From Amycolatopsis sp. FDAARGOS 1241 (GTDB taxonomy: Bacteria; Actinomycetota; Actinomycetes; Mycobacteriales; Pseudonocardiaceae): 64,000 bases of DNA. The notes beneath the pieces were generated by a model. That model ran no database searches. It was given only the letters and a program-made list of their open reading frames with translations, and was not told the origin of the DNA. The stretch lies in NCBI RefSeq assembly GCF_016889705.1, contig NZ_CP069526.1:7141001-7205000 (forward strand), given 5' to 3'. Positions 54,214 through 62,289 of this stretch are shown here, one piece after another. A program made the position numbers and the translations under genes. Every line of letters begins with the position of its first letter. Position 1 is the first letter of the stretch.

Positions 54214-54224
54214 ACATCCGATGT
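54214..54224. promoter_or_regulatory. GntR operator candidate, copy 2 (fucose regulon)
   Basis: ACATC-C-GATGT, perfect 11-bp inverted repeat, 33 bp ahead of the hydrolase start codon. ACACCAA stands just upstream on the plus strand, as at copy 1 (46791). Confidence 0.7.
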
Positions 54225-54535
54225 ATAGCGCATCAGCTGCGTACGATCCAGAGGCCGGCGGGATTTGTTCTCAAACTTGATCAGACCTCACTGGCGAGGG
54301 CCGGCGGGGCGAGCCACGAACACCGCCTCGATCTTGCTCCTGAAACCGGCCAGGCGCACGCCGGTTTTCATCCGATCTTTCGATGCCCGGGCGGCCGCCG
54401 CGTGGCGCACCCGTGAACGACACGCGTTTTCCTTGCCACACCTCGGGTTCGGTACCGATTCCGCCGAACCCGTTGAAACGCTGCCGGGTCCTGACTTGAA
54501 TGGCCTGGACCCATCGACCGGCGAACGAGGTGCGG
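54225..54535. other. 311-bp gap before the DUF2235 gene
   Basis: No credible gene on either strand. It should hold the promoter of the fucose operon on its left side and that of the DUF2235 gene on its right. I see no further palindrome or terminator. Confidence 0.4.
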
Positions 54536-55579
54536 ATGCCCAAGCGGATCGTGATCTGCTGCGACGGCACGTGGGACACGGCGGACCTGGCCGACGGCAC
54601 CACACCGGCGCCGAGCAACGTCACGCGGCTCGCGCTGGGTGTCGCGCCGGCCGACGAAGCCGGGACCCAGCAGCGGGTCTTCTACCAATCGGGCGTCGGC
54701 ACCGTGCGGCGAAAGTTCACGGGCGGCGCGTTCGGCATCGGGCTCTCGCGCAACGTCCAGGACACCTACCGCTTCCTCGTGCACACCTACGAACCCGGCG
54801 ACGAGATCTTCTTCGTCGGCTTCAGCCGCGGCGCCTATACAGTGCGAAGCGTCGCCGGGTTCATCCGCAACTGCGGGCTGCTGCGCCGCGAGCACGCGCA
54901 CCGCGTGAAGCAGGCGTACGGCCTCTACCGCGACCGCAGTGACAAGTGGCACCCGCGCACGACCGAAGCGACGCTGTTCCGCCGGACGTACTCGCACGAG
55001 CCGCGGATCCGGTTCATCGGCGTGTGGGACACCGTGGGCGCGCTGGGCGTGCCGCTCACGGGTTTCTGGCCGATCGACGTGTTCAACCGCCGCTTCCAGT
55101 TCCACGACACCGCTTTGAGCTCGATCGTCGACGTGGCGTTCCAGGCGCTGTCGATCGACGAACGCCGCAAGCCGTTCCTGCCATCGATCTGGGCGCCCGC
55201 CGCGGAGGGCAGCACGCAGCAGGTCGAGCAGGTCTGGTTCGCCGGGTGCCACGCCGACGTCGGCGGGGGCGGCAGAACTCAGCACAGCCTCGCGGACATC
55301 CCGCTGCGCTGGCTGGCCGACCACGCGCAGGCCAACGGCCTCGCCCTGCGCGACGACTTCACCTGCGCAGGCGACCCGCTCGGCCCGATGTTCCCGTCCC
55401 GCACGGGTTTCTTCCGCCTGCTGCCGTCGGCGACACGCGGGATCGGGACCACGGACCCGAAACACGAGTACGTCGCGTCCAGCGCCGTCACCCGGCACAA
55501 GCGGGCGGCCGACTACGCGCCGCCGAACCTCGTCGGGTACCTGGCGCTGGACGGACCCGTGATCCCCGTCGAAACCTGA
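54536..55579 (+). CDS. DUF2235 alpha/beta-hydrolase (Tle1-like lipase fold)
   Basis: 347 residues. Seen: the N-terminal RIVICCDGTWDTADLADGTTPAPSNVTRL (cited in parts: VICCDGTWDT, PSNVTRL), the nucleophile elbow VGFSRGAYTVRSVAGF near residue 100, FIGVWDTVGALGVP near residue 160, and WFAGCHADVGGG near residue 240. Ser, Asp and His would form the triad. The same domain occurs in type VI secretion phospholipase effectors (Tle1) but here it is a lone cytosolic protein with no signal peptide or secretion genes, so the role is unknown. Convergent with a flavoprotein gene, 18 bp between stops. Confidence 0.88.
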   Translation: MPKRIVICCDGTWDTADLADGTTPAPSNVTRLALGVAPADEAGTQQRVFYQSGVGTVRRKFTGGAFGIGLSRNVQDTYRFLVHTYEPGDEIFFVGFSRGAYTVRSVAGFIRNCGLLRREHAHRVKQAYGLYRDRSDKWHPRTTEATLFRRTYSHEPRIRFIGVWDTVGALGVPLTGFWPIDVFNRRFQFHDTALSSIVDVAFQALSIDERRKPFLPSIWAPAAEGSTQQVEQVWFAGCHADVGGGGRTQHSLADIPLRWLADHAQANGLALRDDFTCAGDPLGPMFPSRTGFFRLLPSATRGIGTTDPKHEYVASSAVTRHKRAADYAPPNLVGYLALDGPVIPVET

Positions 55580-55597
55580 GTCAGGACAGGGGAAAGC

Positions 55598-56824
55598 TCA
55601 GCCCAGGTCGGCGAGCGAGCCCGACTTCAGGTCCTCGTCGCCCACCTTCACGCGGCCGTCGACGAGGCGTTGCAAGGCATCGCCGTCGTCCCACTGGTTG
55701 ACGTTCATGGCCGCGTGGACCTCACCTTCTTCGCCGACCCAGAAAGCCGTGAAGTCCCGCGCCGCCAGGTCGCCGCGGACCACGAGCCGGTCGCGGTCGA
55801 GGTCCGCGAGCCCGCGGTACTCCATGCCCAGGTCGTACTGGTCGGAGAAGAAGTACGGGCTGTCGAGGTAGGGCTCGTGCTCACCGAGGAGGTTGCCGGC
55901 GACGTGGACACCTTGCGTGCGCGCGGTGGCCCAGTGCTCGACGCGCACGCGGTGGCCGTAGCGCGGGTGGAAGTGTGATGCGATGTCGCCGACTGCGTAG
56001 ACGTCCGGGGCGGCCGTGCGCAGACCCGCGTCGACCGTGATGCCACCGTCGTCGGCCAGTTCCAGGCCCGCCGCGTGGGCCAGTTCGACGCGCGGCGCGG
56101 CACCGATGGCCACCAGGACCACGTCGGCGAGCAACTCTTCACCGCTGTGCAGCCGGACGCCGCGCACGCCGCCCGCGTCCCCGGTGACTTCGGCGACGCG
56201 TTCGCCGAGGCGCCAGTGCACGCCGTGCTCCTCGTGCAGCGAGTGGAAGACACCGGCGACCTCGTCGCCGAGGACCTTCACCAGCGGCAGGCGACCGGGC
56301 GCCACCACGGTCACCTCCGCGTCGTGCGACCGCGCCGCCGCGGCGGCTTCGGTGCCGATCCAGCCACCGCCGATGATCACGACGCGGCGCGCGTCGGTGA
56401 AGGCGGTACGCAGGCTCAACGCGTCGTCGAGCGTCCGCAGCGTGTAGAGGCCGGGAAAGTTCCCGCCGGGCGTGGAAAGCGGGCGCGGGCGCGAACCCGT
56501 GGCGAGCACGAGGCGGTCGAACTTGTGCTCGCCGCCGGCGTCGTCGAGCACGAGCCGCGCGCCGAGTTCCAGGCGCGTCGCGGTGAGGCCGGACGACAGC
56601 CGGATGTCGTGGTCGGCGTAGTAGCTCTCCTCGTGGACCCAGTCGGGTTCGTCGGCGGTGCCCAGCAGCACGCCCTTCGACAGCGGCGGCAGCTCGTACG
56701 GCCGGTGCGGGTCGGCCCCCATCAGCAGCACGTCGCCGCCGAAACCCTTCTCCCGCACCGCCGCGGCGGCCGACGCCCCCGCGAGACCCGCCCCGACGAT
56801 GACGATTTTCCGAGGCTCCGACAT
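55598..56824 (-). CDS. Ferredoxin-reductase-like FAD/NAD(P) oxidoreductase
   Basis: 408 residues, the BphA4/ferredoxin--NAD(+) reductase group. Seen: the FAD motif IVIVGAGLAGASAAAAVREKG (cited in part: VGAGLAGASAAA), RPYELPPLSKGVLLG, the NAD motif VVIIGGGWIGTEAAAAA near residue 150, and the second FAD motif PDVYAVGDIASHFHP near residue 280; the C-terminal reductase domain follows (YFFSDQYDLGMEYRG). It should pass electrons from NAD(P)H to a ferredoxin for an oxygenase or P450, but no partner gene is adjacent. ATG at 56824 with GGGAGGT upstream. Confidence 0.88.
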   Translation of the reverse strand: MSEPRKIVIVGAGLAGASAAAAVREKGFGGDVLLMGADPHRPYELPPLSKGVLLGTADEPDWVHEESYYADHDIRLSSGLTATRLELGARLVLDDAGGEHKFDRLVLATGSRPRPLSTPGGNFPGLYTLRTLDDALSLRTAFTDARRVVIIGGGWIGTEAAAAARSHDAEVTVVAPGRLPLVKVLGDEVAGVFHSLHEEHGVHWRLGERVAEVTGDAGGVRGVRLHSGEELLADVVLVAIGAAPRVELAHAAGLELADDGGITVDAGLRTAAPDVYAVGDIASHFHPRYGHRVRVEHWATARTQGVHVAGNLLGEHEPYLDSPYFFSDQYDLGMEYRGLADLDRDRLVVRGDLAARDFTAFWVGEEGEVHAAMNVNQWDDGDALQRLVDGRVKVGDEDLKSGSLADLG

Positions 56825-57084
56825 CCCGACCTCCCTTGTCCCCACGATGGCGACCCCACGACTGGTGATTTCGCGATTGCGACCCCGATGAGCGGGTCTC
56901 CGCGATCTGCCGCGTGGACGCTACTCCCGTTGCGCGAACGGCACATCCTGTCCCCCCGACTGTGCTACAGCGTTGAAAACCCGGTCGTAGGCAATTCGGG
57001 TGAACCCGCGTAAGAGCCGCGTGAGGTCGCGGTCCCACCCGCGCACGATGCACGAGGACGACCGCGAATCGGAGGGCGAGTGCC

Positions 57085-57288
57085 GTGACGGATCGGGACG
57101 AGTGGTCGATCGGCTGCCGGGATCTGGCCGGCAGGCGCAGGGACGTGACAGTGTTCGTGAGCAGCGACGACAAGATCGTGCTCGTGGCACCGCCGGGGGA
57201 AGCGGCCGTGTTGGGACCGCTCGATGTCGGGCGCCTGCGGGCCGCGTTGCGCGACGCCATCGTGGCCGTGGCGCAGCACCCCGAGTGA
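57085..57288 (+). CDS. Small conserved-looking protein, function unknown
   Basis: 67 residues, GTG start with GGAGGG about ten bases upstream. Seen: the acidic N terminus and VTVFVSSDDKIVLVAPPGEAAVLGPLDVGRLRAALRDAIV, which reads as beta-strands and an amphipathic helix (cited in parts: DDKIVLVAPPGEAAVL, DVGRLRAALRDAI). The codon pattern is coding-like. I do not recognise a named family. It lies in a stretch otherwise lacking genes. Confidence 0.6.
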   Translation: MTDRDEWSIGCRDLAGRRRDVTVFVSSDDKIVLVAPPGEAAVLGPLDVGRLRAALRDAIVAVAQHPE

Positions 57289-57484
57289 CAACCATCGTTG
57301 CTACTCGCGAGTAAGTAGAGCTGTATCAATTGCCTCGGCGTTGTCTGCCTCGGCTCCGCCGAGGCGGGCGAGATCGCCTTTTGGCGATCTCGCGCCATGG
57401 TCGCTTGCGGAACTTGGCCGGTCGACTCTGTCGTCGCCGCGATGGGGCACCTCGTGCACCGGGGCCGGCTACGGACACCATCGT

Positions 57485-57900
57485 GTGGCGAACGTCACGG
57501 GCACCCGGAACGCGCTGGACTTCGCGGCCGATGCCGGGCTGCTGCACCACGTGTCATCGATCGCCGTGACGGGTGGCTACGCCGGGCGCTTCACGGAGGC
57601 CGACTTCGACCCGGCCCAGACCTTCGGCTCCCCTTACCACGCAACGAAGTTCGAGAGCGAGGAGCTCGTCCGCACGCCGTTGCGCGTGTACCGGCCCTCA
57701 GCTGCCGTCGGCGATCGCGCACCGGCGAGATGGACAAGATCGCCGGCCCGTACTGCCGGCGATCTCGCCCCTCGCCGCCCTGTCCCGCCGGCCGCCGCTC
57801 GCGGCATCCGGCCTCAATGCCACGAACGTCGCGCCCGTCGACCACGTCATGGCCGCGACGGAGCACCTGATCCACCACGAGGACCACGCCGCCGAGCCTG
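57485..57900 (+). pseudogene. Relic of an extended short-chain dehydrogenase/epimerase
   Basis: Fragments of one protein in three frames. VANVTGTRNALDFAADAGLLHHVSSIAV, GRFTEADFDPAQTFGSPYHATKFESEELVR and LRVYRPSAAVGD are in one frame (cited in parts: ANVTGTRNALDFAADAG, YHATKFESEELV). TGEMDKIAGPY follows in a second, and ISPLAALSRRPPLA with NATNVAPVDHVMAATEHLIH in a third. The YxxxK active site (Y-H-A-T-K) is kept. The N-terminal Rossmann part with the NAD-binding loop is missing. Relatives are fused fatty-acyl-reductase-like SDR proteins. Clearly non-functional. Confidence 0.75.
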
Positions 57901-58029
57901 ATGCCGGAATCCGCGCCGGACGCCCGCAACCAGCCTTGCCTGCCCACGCCCACCGCCCTCGCCGCAATCGCCACGCCTCCTCTGCCGCCGCGCCTGACCC
58001 CGGCAACCGAGTCCCAACGCAACCACCAC

Positions 58030-58122
58030 GCGAGATCGCGCCGGTGTCGGGATCGAGCGGTGCGATCGGCCCCCGGCCGATCCGACCGCTCGATCCCAAC
58101 ACCGGCTCAAAGGCGATCTCGC
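58030..58122. repeat. Large nested hairpin
   Basis: Inner arms 58040-58071 and 58075-58106 pair at 29 of 32 positions around a 3-nt loop; outer arms GCGAGATCGC (58030-58039) and GCGATCTCGC (58113-58122) pair perfectly. It ends about 95 bp before the membrane-protein start, and may be a cruciform, a structured leader, or the core of the surrounding repeat block. Confidence 0.75.
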
Positions 58123-58215
58123 CGCCTCGGCGAAGCCGAGGCAAAAGATACAGCGGCAGAAATTACAGTTACGATCGCTGTCCAGACCGGGTGCGGGGAA
58201 GGGGAAGAGGACAGC

Positions 58216-59976
58216 GTGGACGTCGCCGGTGCGGCGCTGCCCACGGCCGCCGAGGGGGTTCGGTGGCGGCAGGTGGCGCTGCGGTGGAGCGCGCACGCCG
58301 CGTGGGTGCTCGTGCTCGCGGTGGCGACCGAGCTGCGCGTGGGCCGGTTCGGCTTCCACCCCACCGACCAGGGTTTCATCCTCGCGCAGGCCTGGCGCGT
58401 GCTGCAGGGCGAAGTGCCGCACGCCGACATCATCTCCGCGCGCCCGCTCGGTTCGGCGATCTTGCACGTGGTCGACTTCGGCTTGCCCGGGCCACTGTTC
58501 TTCGCGTCGAGCTGTCTTGCGATGGTGCAGATCGCGCTGACGACGATCGCGTTCGCCGCGCTGGTGACGCGCCGGCCGGTGCTGTCGTGGGGACCGGGCC
58601 GCACGGCGCTCGTCGCCGCGGCGGCTTTGCTGAACCTCAACGGGTTTCCGCTCATGGCTTGGCACACCGTCGACGGGATCACGCTCACCGCGTGCGGCGC
58701 GTGGGCGCTGGATTCGGGCCTGCGCAAGGGAAATCCGTACGCGCGGCTCGGCGGGCTGGCTCTGCTGGGCGCCGCCGCGTTCATGAAGCAGAGCTTCGCG
58801 CTCGCCGCGGTGATCGGGCTGGTCTGGACGCTGTGCTACCCGAACCGTTCCCGGCGCCTCGCGGGTGACGTGGCCGCTCTCGGCGCGTTCGGGATCGCTT
58901 ACGTGGCTTGGGTGAGCGCGGGTGGCGGGCTCGCGGAGATGGTGAGCCAGGTCACCGGCGGTGTGCCCGCGTACGGCGAGCGGCTGCTGGAGCTGTGGCT
59001 GGCGGACCCGGAGTCGCTGCTGCGGCCACCGGTGCGGGGGCTGACGTTCTTCGCCGTGGTCTCCGTGGTGCTGCTGGGCGTGCGGCTGGCCGGCGACCGG
59101 CTCGGCGTGGCCGCGCGGTGGATGTCGTGGCTGCTCGCGCTCGGTGGGGTGGCCGCGGTGGCGGGGACCGTGGCGGACGGGAGGCTCACCGGTTCGTCGC
59201 GCTGGGCCGACGTGCTGTGGTGGATCCTCGCCGTGGCGGTGGTGGTGCACGCGGCCGTGTGGCGGCGTGTGTCCTGGCCCGCGCTGCTGGTGCTCGCGAC
59301 GGGGTTCATGGCGAGCCTGTCGTGGGGCAACGACACCCCGACGCTGCTCACCGGTTCCCTGGCGCTCACGGCGGTGCTGCTGCTCGCCTCGGTGGTGCCG
59401 GACCTCACGCCGGTGGTGTGCCGCACGTGGCTCACCACGACGGCGGGATTGGTGACCGTCGCGGTGTGCGGCTGGGTTGTCGTCGCGCACCATGACGACG
59501 CCGCGTACCTCGACCTGTCGCACGATGAGCTGACGGCCGACCTCGGCTCCGTTGCGCCGGCGTTGACCGGTATCCGGACGAACCCGAGCACGTTCGCCTA
59601 CGTCGCCCAGATCCGCGACTGCCTCCAGCGCTACCCTGCCGCGCGCACCGCCGTGCTGCCCGACAACCCGTTCGCGTACCCCGCGTTCGGGTTGCGCAAC
59701 CCGTTCCCGCTGGAGTGGCCGCTGCCGCTGGAGATCGTCGGTGACGCGCCGCAGCGGATGCTCGCGACGGCCGGCGAACTCAACCGCGAGGGCGGCTACC
59801 TCGTGCTGTTCGAGACCGTGCCGAACACCACGCTCGCCGCCGGCGGGCCGGTCCCCGCGCGGGTGCCGGTGACCACGCCGAATGTCGACTACCTGGGCCT
59901 GGAGAACGCGTTGCGCGCGAAGCTGACCGGGCAGCCGGTGACGTGCGGGAGCTTCGTCGGCGAGTGGGCTCGCTGA
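58216..59976 (+). CDS. Polytopic membrane protein, GT-C glycosyltransferase-like
   Basis: 586 residues. Seen: about eleven hydrophobic helices from residue 25 to about 435 and a soluble C-terminal domain of about 150 residues. After the first helix comes RFGFHPTDQGFILAQAWRVLQGEVPHADIISARPLG, an extracytoplasmic loop with Asp residues in the place where GT-C enzymes keep their catalytic acid (cited in part: HPTDQGFILAQAWR). It probably transfers sugar from a lipid carrier to a cell-envelope acceptor, but no specific family is recognised. GTG at 58216 with GGGGAAGAGG upstream; the longer frame crosses the large hairpin. Confidence 0.7.
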   Translation: MDVAGAALPTAAEGVRWRQVALRWSAHAAWVLVLAVATELRVGRFGFHPTDQGFILAQAWRVLQGEVPHADIISARPLGSAILHVVDFGLPGPLFFASSCLAMVQIALTTIAFAALVTRRPVLSWGPGRTALVAAAALLNLNGFPLMAWHTVDGITLTACGAWALDSGLRKGNPYARLGGLALLGAAAFMKQSFALAAVIGLVWTLCYPNRSRRLAGDVAALGAFGIAYVAWVSAGGGLAEMVSQVTGGVPAYGERLLELWLADPESLLRPPVRGLTFFAVVSVVLLGVRLAGDRLGVAARWMSWLLALGGVAAVAGTVADGRLTGSSRWADVLWWILAVAVVVHAAVWRRVSWPALLVLATGFMASLSWGNDTPTLLTGSLALTAVLLLASVVPDLTPVVCRTWLTTTAGLVTVAVCGWVVVAHHDDAAYLDLSHDELTADLGSVAPALTGIRTNPSTFAYVAQIRDCLQRYPAARTAVLPDNPFAYPAFGLRNPFPLEWPLPLEIVGDAPQRMLATAGELNREGGYLVLFETVPNTTLAAGGPVPARVPVTTPNVDYLGLENALRAKLTGQPVTCGSFVGEWAR

Positions 59977-59979
59977 GGT

Positions 59980-61317
59980 TCAGTCCAGCAGCGTGTCGTC
60001 GGGCGAACCGGCCGCCAGTGTGGCGAGCACGTCGAGCGCGGCGACGAGGGTTTCCTTCGGTGGCGCGGAAACCGCGAGCCGCACGGCGTTGGGCGCGTGA
60101 CCCGGCAGCACCGCGAACGACGCGGCGGGCGAGAGCGCGATGCCGCGGCGCGCGGCCGCGGCGACGAACGTCTCGGCGCGCCACTGCTCCGGCAGCTGCC
60201 ACCAACGGTGGTACGCGGCGGGGTCGCCGGCGACGGTGAACCCGGTGAGGCGCTCGTCGACGATCGCGGCGCGTTCGGCCGCGTCGGCGCGCTTCGCGGC
60301 TTCCACTTCCGCCAGCGCGCCGCCGGTGATCCAGCGCGTGGCGGCCTCCATCGCGAACCGCGTGGCACCCCAGCCGCCCGAGCGGATCGCGCCCGCGAGC
60401 CGCGGCGTCCAGGCGGCGGGCGGTGCCACGAACCCGGCGGTGAGGCCGGGTGCGACGCGTTTCGAGAGGCTGTCGACGAACACGGTGCGCTCGGGCACGA
60501 GGGCGGCGAGCGGTTCGACCTCCGGCCGGAGGAACGTGTAGATGCCGTCTTCGATCACGGGCAGGCCGAGCCGCCGGACGGCGCCGGCCAGTTCGGCTCG
60601 GCGTGCGGGCGGCATCGTCGGCCCGAGCGGGTTGTGCAGCGTCGGCTGGACGTACAGCGCGCGGACGGGCGCCGCCGAGTGGGCGGCTTCGAGCGCGGCG
60701 GGCACGAGCCCGTTTTCGTCGGTTTCGATCGGCACCAGCTCGGCGCCGAGCCGCGTCGCCAGGGCCTTCACGACGGGGTAGGTCAGGGCTTCGACGGCGA
60801 GCCGCTCCCCCAGCGGCACGAAGGCCGAGATCGCCGCGGCGATGCCCTGCCGGCCGTTGCCGGTCACGAGGAGCGTTGCGGGGTCCGGCGTCCACGCACC
60901 GCGGCTCAGGAGCGTCGCGGCGGCTTCGCGCACGGCTTTCGTACCGGCGGCGCCGACGGGGTGCAGCGCGTCGGTGAACACGTCGGCGCGCAGCAACGGC
61001 TCGAGCGCGTACGCGAGCTTCGCCGACTGGCTCGGCAGCACGGCGAAGTTGAGTTCGAGGTCCACACGGGCGTCGCCGGGTTCGGCGAGCGCGGGTTCAG
61101 GGGCGGGGCGCGCGGCCCGCACGAACGTGCCCCGGCCGACCTCGCCGACCGCGAGGCCGCGGCGGATCAGCTCGCCGTACACGCGGGCGGCGGTGGAGCC
61201 GGCGATGCCGCGGTCGCGAGCGAAGCGGCGTTGCGGCGGGAACCGATCGCCGGGCCGCAGCCGCCCCGCTTCGATGTCGGCGGCGAGCTCGTCCGCGACG
61301 ACCCGGTAGTCGTCCAT
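59980..61317 (-). CDS. MocR-type regulator (GntR HTH fused to aminotransferase fold)
   Basis: 445 residues. Seen: an N-terminal GntR winged helix (ADELAADIEAGRLRPGDRFP, with RDRGIAGSTAARVYGELIRRGL near residues 38-60, cited in part as GIAGSTAARVYGEL) and a class-I aminotransferase fold with LYVQPTLHNPLGPTMP, VIEDGIYTFLRP and the PLP lysine in FVDSLSKRVAPGLTAGF near residue 285. MocR proteins sense pyridoxal phosphate or amino compounds and control a neighbouring gene. The ATG at 61317 gives the normal domain spacing. Divergent from the iron-box ABC gene with 128 bp between. Confidence 0.88.
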   Translation of the reverse strand: MDDYRVVADELAADIEAGRLRPGDRFPPQRRFARDRGIAGSTAARVYGELIRRGLAVGEVGRGTFVRAARPAPEPALAEPGDARVDLELNFAVLPSQSAKLAYALEPLLRADVFTDALHPVGAAGTKAVREAAATLLSRGAWTPDPATLLVTGNGRQGIAAAISAFVPLGERLAVEALTYPVVKALATRLGAELVPIETDENGLVPAALEAAHSAAPVRALYVQPTLHNPLGPTMPPARRAELAGAVRRLGLPVIEDGIYTFLRPEVEPLAALVPERTVFVDSLSKRVAPGLTAGFVAPPAAWTPRLAGAIRSGGWGATRFAMEAATRWITGGALAEVEAAKRADAAERAAIVDERLTGFTVAGDPAAYHRWWQLPEQWRAETFVAAAARRGIALSPAASFAVLPGHAPNAVRLAVSAPPKETLVAALDVLATLAAGSPDDTLLD

Positions 61318-61427
61318 CGCCACCTTCGTTCCCGCCGGAAGAACGCCTGTACCCCTTGTCCGCATGATGGCACCGGCTGGTCACGTTCGGCGAATGCGGC
61401 CCACGGAACTCCCCGAACGAGGGTCAC

Positions 61428-61444
61428 TAGGTTAGCCTAACCTG
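61428..61444. promoter_or_regulatory. Iron box (DtxR/IdeR/DmdR-type operator)
   Basis: TAGGTTAGCCTAACCTG, with the perfect 7-bp arms AGGTTAG and CTAACCT around C. This is the classic actinobacterial iron-regulator site. It ends one base before the ATG of the ABC ATPase gene, so the transcript must be leaderless or start inside the box, and iron-loaded repressor would block it directly. Confidence 0.88.
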
Positions 61445-61445
61445 T

Positions 61446-62270
61446 ATGGAACAGACGATCGCGGAAGCGCCGACCCGGACCGAGCCCCGGCTGCACGCCG
61501 AGGAACTGACCCTGGCGTACGACGGGCGAACCGTCGCCGAAGACCTCGGCGTGGTCATCCCGGACAAGTCGTTCACGCTCATCGTCGGCCCCAACGCGCG
61601 CGGCAAGACCCCGCTGCTGCGCGCGCTCGCGCGGATGCTCAAGCCGCGCAAGGGCTCCGTGTACCTCGACGGCGCGGTGATCTCCAGCTACGGCGCCAAG
61701 GAGGTCGCGCGGCGCCGCGGGCTGCTGCCGCAGAGTTCCGTGGCGCTCGACGGCATCACCGTCGCCGATCTCGTCGCGCGGGGCCGCTACCCGCACCAGC
61801 GCCTGCTGCACCAGTGGTGCCGCGAGGACGCGGCGGTGGTCGCCGAGTCGATGCGGGCCACCGGCGTGGCGGATCTCGCCGAGCGGCTCGTGGACGAGCT
61901 GTCCGGTGGCCAGCGCCAGCGCGTCTGGCTGGCGATGGCCCTGGCGCAGCAGACGGACCTGCTGCTCGACGAACCCACGACGTACCTGGACATCGCGCAC
62001 CAGATGGACATCCTCGACCTGTGCGCGCAGCTGCACGCCGAGCAAGGCCGCACGCTCGTCGCGGTCCTGCACGACCTCAACCACGCCGCCCGCTACGCCA
62101 CCCACATGATCGCCATGCGCGCCGGCCGCGTGCTCGCGACCGGCGCACCCGGCGAGGTCGTGACGGCGGAGAACGTGGAGAAGATCTTCGAGCTGCCCTG
62201 CCGGGTGATGCCGTGCCCGGAGACGGGGACGCCGCTGGTGATCCCGAAGGCGGACCGCCGGGCTGCGTAG
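61446..62270 (+). CDS. Iron-siderophore ABC transporter ATPase
   Basis: 274 residues, FepC/FecE type. Seen: Walker A VGPNARGKTPLLRAL (the usual GPNxxGKST has become GKTP), the Q-loop LLPQSSVALDGITVADLV typical of siderophore ATPases, signature LSGGQRQRVWLAMAL, Walker B DLLLDEPTTYLDIAHQ, and the H-loop LHDLNHAARYATH. It energises uptake of a ferric siderophore, and the iron box upstream predicts induction under iron limitation. No permease or binding protein is adjacent, so it must serve a transporter encoded elsewhere. Confidence 0.9.
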   Translation: MEQTIAEAPTRTEPRLHAEELTLAYDGRTVAEDLGVVIPDKSFTLIVGPNARGKTPLLRALARMLKPRKGSVYLDGAVISSYGAKEVARRRGLLPQSSVALDGITVADLVARGRYPHQRLLHQWCREDAAVVAESMRATGVADLAERLVDELSGGQRQRVWLAMALAQQTDLLLDEPTTYLDIAHQMDILDLCAQLHAEQGRTLVAVLHDLNHAARYATHMIAMRAGRVLATGAPGEVVTAENVEKIFELPCRVMPCPETGTPLVIPKADRRAA

Positions 62271-62289
62271 ATTCGGCAGTGGAGGTGCC

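Larger units (their letters stand above)
57320..58154. repeat. Block bounded by long imperfect inverted repeats
   Basis: Ends GCTGTATC-AA-TTGCCTCGGC (57320-57339) and its inverted mate at 58135-58154 differ only at the two central bases. Inside each end sits a GCCTCGGC/GCCGAGGC hairpin (57347-57365; 58124-58142) and a GCGAGATCGCC-type element (57368-57393 as an 11-bp hairpin; 58113-58122). Between the ends lie a wrecked SDR gene and a 32-bp-arm hairpin. It could be a non-autonomous mobile element or a pair of intergenic palindromic repeats. Confidence 0.6.

Noticed and set aside
57758..57770. GGCGATCTCGCC at 57758 as a further copy of the block-end motif
   Set aside because: It falls in the SDR relic where it encodes the expected P-A-I-S-P residues, so it is probably coincidental.
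57901..58215. N-terminal extension of the membrane protein to 57901
   Set aside because: It would translate across the large hairpin and the repeat end, and is Pro/Arg-rich; the GTG at 58216 has a good ribosome site and leads straight into the first membrane helix region.
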